Assembly (NCBI GenBank): GCA_027451565.1
Contig: DAIDJC010000004.1
Location: forward strand, 1 to 35,151
Source of the DNA: Limisphaerales bacterium
Lineage (GTDB): Bacteria > Verrucomicrobiota > Verrucomicrobiia > Limisphaerales > UBA11358
DNA length: 35,151 bases
Reading direction: 5' to 3'
Below the pieces are notes generated by a model. The model saw only the letters and a list, made by a program, of their open reading frames with translations, was not told where the DNA came from and did no database searches. Position numbers and translations under genes: made by a program. Below, one piece after another: positions 27,938 to 35,151 of the stretch (its first letter is position 1; each line of letters opens with the position of its first letter).

Positions 27938-29815
27938 TCAGTTTAAACCGGGCGGCCTTGGGGAAAACACGTTAAAATCAATGCCGTTCACCGTGGTGTT
28001 TTCGCCGTACACACTGATGTAAAAATACTTGCCCACGAGATCAAAGTCAGGCAAAAGGGAGAAGTCAAACCAATCATGCATGGCGGGCGGCATCAGGCGA
28101 GATTGAATTCCAGAGACTGGAGTGTTTTTCATCAGTTTGAATGCTGTTTTCAAACTCTCGGCTTGGTTTTCGTACCCCAATAATCCTCCGTGGTCGCCGC
28201 CAATCTGGGCGATGGCATCGGCCAATCCTGGTAAACGGCTCAATGGTTGCGAAGGACCATCGGCGCTTCGGAGGTATTGTTCCAGCATGCCATCGTCCGT
28301 GCTCAGGGCTACGTACACCCCACGGGAGGTGACCAATAGTGGCGGGCCATTCACCAGGGAGCCATCTGGCCTATGGCGGGGATGGGACATGATTGAATAG
28401 ATTTTATGCCCCATGTAATCCCTGGGCTCAGGCGCTCCCTCCTGACTGGACACCATGGCGGCAATCACATTGATGGCCTGAATAACCTGGTCTGGGTGGC
28501 TGACCTTGAACAGTGTCAGGTTGGGTGGATTGGCCAATTGAGACAGTGTGTCCCCCAAGGGTTCCCCCTGGTAGCTGATCAGGTCATCTCCCAAGTTGCC
28601 AATAAGGTAGGAACGAAGGTCAAAACCCGGGTCTTTTTGCTGTGCCGAGGTGTTGGCCAGGTCAATGATGGAGTTCAAATAGGAAAGACCACTGGGTGAG
28701 AAGGAGGAGACGAGCTTTTCCGCAGTGGCCCATGCCTGCTGGCCATCCAGACGAAGTCGGGAAAATTTGACCACATCGGCAGGCACAAAAGACGGCACCG
28801 AGGCATCTCTTTGCGGCAGGGCCAGAAGCGAAACAAGCCCAGAGCGGTTTTCGGCAGGCGCGTTCAAATGGATGTTCAAATGCGACCCATCCATTGACTC
28901 GCGCAAGGTCAGGCTGAGCGACTTCAATGAATCCAATCCCAAGGTCTCAAGGATTTTAACCATGTTTTGGCTGCGGCTGAAGGCCGAAGAATCCTCGCCG
29001 GAATCACTTCCGGATTTTTCAGCCAATTCAACAAGGTGGTGGATATCCATCCATGCAAAGTAGGTGGGTTTGTCACGGAACTGGTTAAGCTGGTCGGAAA
29101 CAAAAATAGGGTTGTCTTTCAAGGCCGGTTCGGAGCCGCCCCGGAGATGACCCACCACGGGTTCCAATGCATACTCCGAATTGCCAGCCACCAGCATGCT
29201 TTGGTATTGGGCCAAATACACCTCGGTGGGAGGTTCCGGCTTGGGCTGGACTCCTATTTCCGAAACTTGCGGACGTTGGGGCAGCAGTGCAGCAAGATCA
29301 TTCGAAGAAAGGGTCAACACCGTGAAATCCACTCCGCGAATCTGCTTGGTGCGCAGGTTGCGTCCGCTATCCCTCCATTTCTTGATCAATGCCGTCAGGT
29401 TGGTGTGGAGGGCATCCGATTGGTCTTTTGCGTCCAAAAGAAACACGAATGCCGGCGGGGCAACCGTTTGTCCAACCGGGGCGGCAGCCATGCCAAAAGT
29501 GAGCTGGCCATGCGGCAGGGTCATGAAGTTTTGCAGGGGTATTCCAACGTTGGCTTGAACCGGCGCCAGAAACTGGCTGTTGATTTTGTCCATGAAGTGG
29601 TCCCGAAACGGTTTCATGGCCGGGTCATTCCAAAACATCAACTGCGGGGAAACCCGGGATGCCTCCCGCAAGGCATCGAAATCAGGAATGGTAAAGACAA
29701 ATAGTGCGTCCTCGGGCAAAAGCGCCTCCGCAGGTGGCATGGCGGCCTGCAATAATGAGCACTTAACAAAACAAAGGATGTAAATTGCCAACAGGATGGG
29801 GCGAAAGGGCGTCAT
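27938..29815 (-). CDS. Secreted/exported protein of unknown function
   Basis: Signal-peptide-like 'MTPFRPILLAIYILCFVKCSLLQAAMPPAEALLPEDALFVFTIPDFDALREA'; no confident family; ORF opens to 29911, start at MTPF preferred. Confidence 0.8.
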   Translation of the reverse strand: MTPFRPILLAIYILCFVKCSLLQAAMPPAEALLPEDALFVFTIPDFDALREASRVSPQLMFWNDPAMKPFRDHFMDKINSQFLAPVQANVGIPLQNFMTLPHGQLTFGMAAAPVGQTVAPPAFVFLLDAKDQSDALHTNLTALIKKWRDSGRNLRTKQIRGVDFTVLTLSSNDLAALLPQRPQVSEIGVQPKPEPPTEVYLAQYQSMLVAGNSEYALEPVVGHLRGGSEPALKDNPIFVSDQLNQFRDKPTYFAWMDIHHLVELAEKSGSDSGEDSSAFSRSQNMVKILETLGLDSLKSLSLTLRESMDGSHLNIHLNAPAENRSGLVSLLALPQRDASVPSFVPADVVKFSRLRLDGQQAWATAEKLVSSFSPSGLSYLNSIIDLANTSAQQKDPGFDLRSYLIGNLGDDLISYQGEPLGDTLSQLANPPNLTLFKVSHPDQVIQAINVIAAMVSSQEGAPEPRDYMGHKIYSIMSHPRHRPDGSLVNGPPLLVTSRGVYVALSTDDGMLEQYLRSADGPSQPLSRLPGLADAIAQIGGDHGGLLGYENQAESLKTAFKLMKNTPVSGIQSRLMPPAMHDWFDFSLLPDFDLVGKYFYISVYGENTTVNGIDFNVFSPRPPGLN

Positions 29816-29926
29816 GATTTGGTTATTTTCAGTTTTCAAACTCGTGTGGAAGAACACCGGATGGAACAATCGCCAACACCGCATTCCCTGGCAATGGCTG
29901 AAAATGCACAAGGCCTGATCTGCCTT

Positions 29927-30886
29927 TCATGGGCTGGTCTGAAGATGGGTTGACGTGCGGCTCGGGGGTTGGAGATACCGATAGGGATTATTGGGGTTGT
30001 CTGTTGAGTAGGCAAAAGCATCCCGATGATCCAGAAAATTTTTCACCAATTCAACCGGGATGGCAAACCCCAAACCCTCCCCGAAAGTGATTTTCATGTT
30101 AGTGACGCCCACCACTTCTCCAGCCAGGTTGAACAGGGGGCCACCGCTGTTTCCCGGGTTGATCTGGGCCGTGGTTTGGAGGTATAGCTCGCCCTCCAAC
30201 TCCCGGGTTTTTGTGCTGATGATGCCCTGTGTGACAGTGCGCTCCAGACCCAACGGACTGCCAATCGCAAACACGGTTTCGCCCACGCTTAAATCATCCG
30301 AACTCCCAAGGCTGACCGCCTTGAAACGTGGCGCATTGTGGTCCTGGATCTGCAGCAGGGCCAGGTCGTGGAATTTGTTGATGGCAATAATTTTAATCTG
30401 CTTGTAGATCTCCCGGTCCAGGTTCCCATCCTTTTGCCGGTACACCTCCACGGAAATTTCAGTTTCACCCTCAATCACGTGAAAATTGGTGATGAGGAAT
30501 CCGTCCGGGTTGATGAAAAATCCAGACCCCAAACCCTCCGGGGTTCTGACCTGGACCACGGCTTCACCAATTTGCTTGACCAGGCTGCTGACATCGTGGG
30601 CCTCGAAAGGCCGGGCTGTTCCATCATAAAACTGACCATGATCCACGGCTGCGGCAGAGGGGACCACTGCTTTTGCCTTTTGGCTGATGACACCCGTGAT
30701 GAAACTCCGGGGAATGACCAAAACGGTGTAGCCCACGTCCACCACCAGTGAATCGGGTTTCTCAGCTAGAATCTGGCCCGTAACGGCTTTTTGGTCCTTG
30801 AGTTGGATTGTGTCACCATGCCCAGCCACCACCCCGCTGGCCAGCAGGGCACAAAGGACGGCGTTTTGTTTCAACGACATTTGCAT
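29927..30886 (-). CDS. HtrA/DegP-like trypsin-type serine protease with N-terminal Sm-like domain, no PDZ
   Basis: Catalytic triad contexts 'LITNFHVI' (H), 'NKFHDLALLQI' (D), 'INPGNSGGPLFNLAGEVVGV' (S); signal peptide 'LKQNAVLCALLASGVVAGHG'; ORF ends shortly after the protease domain. ORF opens to 30916. Confidence 0.92.
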   Translation of the reverse strand: MQMSLKQNAVLCALLASGVVAGHGDTIQLKDQKAVTGQILAEKPDSLVVDVGYTVLVIPRSFITGVISQKAKAVVPSAAAVDHGQFYDGTARPFEAHDVSSLVKQIGEAVVQVRTPEGLGSGFFINPDGFLITNFHVIEGETEISVEVYRQKDGNLDREIYKQIKIIAINKFHDLALLQIQDHNAPRFKAVSLGSSDDLSVGETVFAIGSPLGLERTVTQGIISTKTRELEGELYLQTTAQINPGNSGGPLFNLAGEVVGVTNMKITFGEGLGFAIPVELVKNFLDHRDAFAYSTDNPNNPYRYLQPPSRTSTHLQTSP

Positions 30887-30930
30887 GACTCTAAACCAGA
30901 GATTTGAATTTGACAAGCCGCCAGCCGTTC

Positions 30931-30961
30931 AAAAAAATCCCGGATTTCGCTTCCGGGATTT
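30931..30961 (-). terminator. Intrinsic-terminator-like hairpin in the rnd/htrA-like divergent region
   Basis: Minus strand AAATCCCGG-AAGCGAAAT-CCGGGATTT followed by TTTT; 9-bp perfect stem, T-run of 7 in total at 30931-30937. Confidence 0.65.
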
Positions 30962-30998
30962 CTTTTCACCAGCCATTTGTTAGGGCACACTCCGCCCG

Positions 30999-32075
30999 GT
31001 GATTGACACGCCTGAATCCTTAATCCGTCTCATTGATGCCATTCAAAAAGTTCCCTGGGTGGCCATGGATACCGAGGCAGACAGCCTGCATGCCTATCCT
31101 GAAAAAGTCTGCCTTATCCAGATCACCACATCACTGGGAGACGAACTGGTGGATCCCCTGGCCGGGCTTAACCTGCAGCCGTTTTTGGAGGCGCTCAAGG
31201 CCCATGAATTGATCTTTCATGCCGCTGATTATGATTTGCGGCTCCTCTGGAAGCATCACCGTTTTTTGCCCACCACCATTTTTGACACCATGCTCGCGGC
31301 AAGGCTGTTAGGCGAACGCCAGTTTGGCCTGGGGCACCTTGTCCAAAAGTTTCTGGGCATCACCTTGGACAAAGGTTCTCAAAAGGCGGATTGGGCGCGC
31401 CGGCCACTCACCGAAAAGATGGCTGCCTACGCCCGCAATGACACTCATTTTCTCAAGGACCTGGCGGATGTATTTGGCAGGGAATTAAATGCCAAAGGCA
31501 GGCTCGCTTGGCATCAGGAATCCTGCCAGCGCCAAATCATTGAAGCGTCCGAGCCTTCCGAGGTGGATCCGGAAAAAATTTGGAGAATCAAGGGGAGCGC
31601 TTTTCTGGATCGCCCGGCACTGGCTGTGTTGAGAGAGCTTTGGCGCTGGCGTGAGGGCCAGGCCATCGAGTCCAATCGCCCGCCGTTTTTTATCTTGTCC
31701 CACGAAATCATGGTTGATTTATCGCGTGCTGCCGTCAGCGGCAGTCCCTTGGACCGCCTGATTCCGCAACGCATGCACCCGCGCCGCAGGGAAACCCTGG
31801 CAACGGCCCTTCGAAAGGGCTTGGCAACACCGTCTTCAAACCTGCCTCCCATTTTGCGTCACACATCCAAGCGGCCATCCGAGCAGGAATTTCAGCGTTT
31901 TCGCGAGCTTGAAAAGCACCGGGATCAACAAGCATCGGCGCTTGACCTGGACCCCACCTTGATTGCCAGCAAAGCGGTATTGGGTGATTTGGCGCGTGAC
32001 TGGGATGGGGAATCGCCCAAGTTGATGTCCTGGCAGCGAAATCTGCTCCAAACCCCTCAATTGACCAACCGTTGA
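30999..32075 (+). CDS. rnd: Ribonuclease D
   Basis: GTG start; DEDD exonuclease motifs 'WVAMDTEADSLHAYPEKVCLIQI', 'HAADYDLRLLWKHH', 'YARNDTHFL'; C-terminal helical part. Confidence 0.93.
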   Translation: MIDTPESLIRLIDAIQKVPWVAMDTEADSLHAYPEKVCLIQITTSLGDELVDPLAGLNLQPFLEALKAHELIFHAADYDLRLLWKHHRFLPTTIFDTMLAARLLGERQFGLGHLVQKFLGITLDKGSQKADWARRPLTEKMAAYARNDTHFLKDLADVFGRELNAKGRLAWHQESCQRQIIEASEPSEVDPEKIWRIKGSAFLDRPALAVLRELWRWREGQAIESNRPPFFILSHEIMVDLSRAAVSGSPLDRLIPQRMHPRRRETLATALRKGLATPSSNLPPILRHTSKRPSEQEFQRFRELEKHRDQQASALDLDPTLIASKAVLGDLARDWDGESPKLMSWQRNLLQTPQLTNR

Positions 32076-32085
32076 TGCGCACCCC

Positions 32086-33288
32086 TTAATTCACCAACTC
32101 GAAGGCGTAACCCTTCAAGTACTCTGTCTCGGGAATCATGGGAATGATGGGGTGATCTGGTGACTGGGAGAAAAATGCCACCTGCCTGAGAACTTTGCGC
32201 GTGTCGTAAGCCGCTGCCAGCACCGTGTCCAGGAACAGCCCTGCGTTGACATGGTGGGAACAGCAAAAGGTGGCCAGCATACCCCCGTGCTTGAGCAGTT
32301 TGAGCGCCCGCAGGTGAATCTCCTTGTAGCCTCGCAGGGCGTCTGGAACAGAGGCGCGGTTCCGTGTGAAGGATGGTGGATCCAGAATGATGGAATCAAA
32401 ACACGGCACCACCTTCTCGTGGGGATTCACCGCCGTCCGCGCTTTCAGCCAGTCAAAGACATTCACCGTCTCGTAAGTGCATTTACCGGCAAGATTGTTG
32501 GCTTCGCCATTTTTGCGCGCTGCTTCAATGGCTGCGGCGCTCTGGTCCAGCATGTGTACGGATTCGCAGCCCGCCCGGGCCGCGTGCAGGCCAAAACCAC
32601 CCAGAAAACTGAAACAATCCAGAGCCCGGCCTCCGCGCGCCAGTCGTGCGGCCGCCTCGTAATTGGACTGTTGGTCCAGATACATTCCCGTCTTGTGCCC
32701 CGCGGCCAAATCTGTTTCAAAAACCAATCCATTCAGTTTGACCCCCACCTTGGTAACCGCCTCGCCGGCTAGCAAACCATTGCTGGGTTCCAAACCTTCA
32801 AATTTTCGAGCGGTGACATCGCTGCGCTCAAGGATGGCGCGCGAATTGAAAATCCTTCCCAGGGCTTCGACGATTAACCCTTTCCTGACTTCCATGCCCA
32901 GGGCCGAGATTTGAACCACCAACACGTCCTCATACTTGTCCACGATCAATCCACTCAAGCCGTCGCTCTCTGAATTCACCACCCGGAAGGAGGTGGCGGC
33001 CGGCATGTGTCGCTTGCGCACATCCAAAGCTTTCCGGATGCGCTCCTCAAAAAAGGCGGCGTCCATCTCCAAACGGTCCGTGGCAATCATCCGCACCCGG
33101 ATTCTGGACTTTGAATTGTGCATTCCCACCCCCAGCAAACGTTGACGATGATCCTTGACCTGAACCAAGGCCCCGTCCTCGGCAGGTTGGGTTTGCCTCA
33201 GAATCTCACCGGAATAAATCCAGGGATGTCCCGCCACAATTCGGTCGGCTTCGCCGGGCTTTAGTATCAATGTTGCAAGGGCTTTCAT
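32086..33288 (-). CDS. rlmI: Class I SAM-dependent rRNA methyltransferase, RlmI-like (PUA + methyltransferase)
   Basis: 'LKPGEADRIVAGHPWIYSGEI' PUA-like start, 'LDCFSFLGGFGLHAARAGCESVHMLDQSAAAIEAARKN', 'FDSIILDPPSFTRNR'; start at MKALATL (ORF opens to 33342). Confidence 0.93.
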   Translation of the reverse strand: MKALATLILKPGEADRIVAGHPWIYSGEILRQTQPAEDGALVQVKDHRQRLLGVGMHNSKSRIRVRMIATDRLEMDAAFFEERIRKALDVRKRHMPAATSFRVVNSESDGLSGLIVDKYEDVLVVQISALGMEVRKGLIVEALGRIFNSRAILERSDVTARKFEGLEPSNGLLAGEAVTKVGVKLNGLVFETDLAAGHKTGMYLDQQSNYEAAARLARGGRALDCFSFLGGFGLHAARAGCESVHMLDQSAAAIEAARKNGEANNLAGKCTYETVNVFDWLKARTAVNPHEKVVPCFDSIILDPPSFTRNRASVPDALRGYKEIHLRALKLLKHGGMLATFCCSHHVNAGLFLDTVLAAAYDTRKVLRQVAFFSQSPDHPIIPMIPETEYLKGYAFELVN

Positions 33289-33344
33289 CAGTTTAGATTG
33301 CTTGGGGTTTTCTGCCACGGAGGTGTAGCCCCGCATGCTCACTT

Positions 33345-33373
33345 AGAATACAGGATTTTTACCCGCCGTCCAA
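33345..33373 (-). promoter_or_regulatory. Candidate sigma70-like promoter upstream of rlmI
   Basis: Minus strand TTGGAC (33373-33368), 17-nt spacer, TATTCT (33350-33345). Confidence 0.3.
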
Positions 33374-33628
33374 GGGAATATCAGGTCGTCTGCGCAAGTG
33401 CGGACAGGATCGTTGCTCATCCCCATGGGAGTTCGTTTGGCCCCGATGGGATGCCCCGCCGGCGCGTTGAGCCTGACAGAAAAGGACGATGCGAGCGGTT
33501 TCGTGGCGCAGGATTCAAGGATTTAAACATTTACCCGCGCGGTTGATTGAATTGGGTGGCAAAAGATTGCTCCACCATGGTCTCTCCTTTACCAGAGAAG
33601 TTGCGTGGCTGAGATTTTTTAAAAGGTT

Positions 33629-34747
33629 CTAACGCTGAATTTTTATCAAAGCCGCCAGCAATGCCAGCCATTCATCTTCGGTGGTTTCCCAGCCAGCGCT
33701 GAAACGGACGGATCGCACCGCAATGGTGGGCTTGAGACCCATGGCCGATAACACATGGGAGGGGTCTTCCTTCCCGGTTGTGCAGGCAGACCCGGTACTT
33801 ACGGCAAACCCGGCTTTGTCCAGGCGGTTCACCCATTGAAGTTTACGATCGCCATCGGGCATGATCACGGACACCGTGTTCCACAATCTGGGCTGGCTTG
33901 CCCCCACCACCATGGTTCCGGGTAGCTGACGCAAAAGTTCCCGTTCAAAATTATCGCGCCAGAGTTTGCGCAGCAGGTGTTCGCTGCGCCCAATCTGCTT
34001 TTCGCGGGCTTCCAATGCGGCGGTCAGCGCCGCGATGGTGGCCACATTTTCCGTGCCGGCGCGGCGTCCGCCCTCCTGCTTGCCGCCCCACAATAGCGGG
34101 GTGAATTGGCTCCGGTGTGGAATTTTGAGAAACCCCACTCCTCTCGGGCCTCCAAATTTATGGGCGGCTCCAGATACATAATCGCATTGGCCCAGGCCGG
34201 TGCAGGGCATTTTGCCGATGAATTGCACGGCATCTGTGAAAAACGGAACCTCATAAGCCTGGCATATGGCATGAATTTCGCGCCAGGGTTGAATCACCCC
34301 TGTTTCATTGTTGGCAGCCATTACCGCCACCAAGCACGGGCGCTTGTCTGTCATTTCCTGGGTGATCCAATCCACGTCCACGATGCCTTCGGACGTGACG
34401 GGGATCAGTCGGGCGCGTTTGCCAAAATAATGCAGCGCGGAATCCAGTACGCAGGGGTGTTCAATGGCAGAAACCCAAATTTCGGCATTGGCGGGGGATT
34501 TTTGGGCAAAGTGGTGGGTCACCATGTTATTCGCCTCGGTGGCCCCGCTGGTCCAGATGATATCCGCAGGATGACAACCCATGCTGGCTGCAAGCTTTTC
34601 CCTGGAATGGGCCAGAACCACGGCCGCACGGGTTCCAGCCTGGTGCATGGAGGAAGGATTTCCCCCCAGCTTTTCTGTCACGTTCAACCAAGCTTCACGC
34701 GCTTCAGGCATGACTGGCGCCGTGGCATTGTAATCAAAGTAAATCAT
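33629..34747 (-). CDS. Cysteine desulfurase (NifS/IscS family)
   Basis: 'MIYFDYNATAPVMPEAREAW', 'WTSGATEANNMV', 'SAIEHPCVLDSA', 'SGAAHKFGGPRGVGFLK' (PLP lysine), 'VSTGSACTTGKEDPSHVL' (active-site Cys region). Confidence 0.96.
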   Translation of the reverse strand: MIYFDYNATAPVMPEAREAWLNVTEKLGGNPSSMHQAGTRAAVVLAHSREKLAASMGCHPADIIWTSGATEANNMVTHHFAQKSPANAEIWVSAIEHPCVLDSALHYFGKRARLIPVTSEGIVDVDWITQEMTDKRPCLVAVMAANNETGVIQPWREIHAICQAYEVPFFTDAVQFIGKMPCTGLGQCDYVSGAAHKFGGPRGVGFLKIPHRSQFTPLLWGGKQEGGRRAGTENVATIAALTAALEAREKQIGRSEHLLRKLWRDNFERELLRQLPGTMVVGASQPRLWNTVSVIMPDGDRKLQWVNRLDKAGFAVSTGSACTTGKEDPSHVLSAMGLKPTIAVRSVRFSAGWETTEDEWLALLAALIKIQR

Positions 34748-35151
34748 CCGCAGGCAATCATACGTTCCCGGGCGATTCTTGCCAGTTTTTTATGGGCCGC
34801 CGTCAAGGGAAGTTTCTGCAATTGCGACCACGATTTCCACTTGCCTGGAGTGATTTTCCCGGGGTGAGGCGGTGGGCACAAATAAGCTGCCAGGGTGATG
34901 CGGTAGCGGGTGATGGAATGCTGGATGGAGCCCAAAAGCTCCAATTGGAGCGGTGAATACCCCAGGACCAGGCGTGCCATTTCCTGCGGCGACTGGCCTG
35001 ACTCGGATGTCTGGGCATTGGGAAATTCCCAGAGTCCGGGATTGATTCCCATGGCGGGGCGCTGACGCAGACAGATTTGATCACGGTCAGCCAGGACAAA
35101 AGCCATCCAATTTTGGCGAATGGCGGCTGCGCGGGCGGGCAGGGCGGGCAG
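34744..35151 (-). CDS. mutY: A/G-specific adenine glycosylase, C-terminal portion (runs off the window)
   Basis: Frame open to the window edge ('LPALPARAAAIRQNWMAFVLADRDQICLRQRPAMGINPGLWEFPNAQT...ITRYRITLAAY'), resembling the MutY C-terminal NUDIX-like domain; ATGA overlap with the cysteine desulfurase. Confidence 0.82.
   Translation of the reverse strand: MPALPARAAAIRQNWMAFVLADRDQICLRQRPAMGINPGLWEFPNAQTSESGQSPQEMARLVLGYSPLQLELLGSIQHSITRYRITLAAYLCPPPHPGKITPGKWKSWSQLQKLPLTAAHKKLARIARERMIACG

Noticed and set aside
28967-29704. 245-aa + strand ORF
   Set aside because: Antisense to the secreted unknown protein gene, which has a convincing signal peptide and the better start context.
1-35151. 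CRISPR array, prophage, toxin-antitoxin or classical defence island
   Set aside because: No regularly spaced direct repeats, no phage structural genes, and no recognisable TA or defence families in any reading frame provided.

Overview
The window looks like ordinary chromosome from a Verrucomicrobia-like bacterium. This lineage call is an inference from protein flavour and a C-terminal '...YHVESSSNL..W......FYRTVS' tail. About 25 protein genes are recognisable: a secreted CBM/beta-helix carbohydrate-active protein, proS, a metallophosphoesterase, recO, a DUF502 membrane protein, ybeY, a phoH-like ATPase, a HIT protein, lpxB, a Gfo/Idh/MocA oxidoreductase, plsY, gpsA, a site-2 protease with a C-terminal double zinc ribbon, thrH, a TMTC-like GT-C/TPR membrane protein, a histidinol-phosphatase-type PHP protein, an NRDE/TANGO2 protein, a DinB-like protein, a secreted type I pullulanase, a YfhO-like membrane protein, a sulfotransferase, a secreted protein of unknown function, a PDZ-less HtrA-like protease, RNase D, an RlmI-like methyltransferase, cysteine desulfurase and a partial mutY. 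No rRNA, tRNA, CRISPR array, prophage or intact IS was found. The less ordinary signals are (i) a strong intrinsic-terminator-like hairpin in the 5' leader of the HtrA-like gene; (ii) twin hairpins with identical stems in the gap at 27.8-27.9 kb; (iii) a hairpin-rich gap at 18.9-19.6 kb with a possible 66-aa ORF; (iv) a decayed DUF6788-like mobile-element-associated gene with an in-frame stop; and (v) a few unusual domain architectures or pairings. I found no convincing evidence of a wholly new multi-gene system. All calls come from reading the sequence and remembered family motifs; no searches were run.
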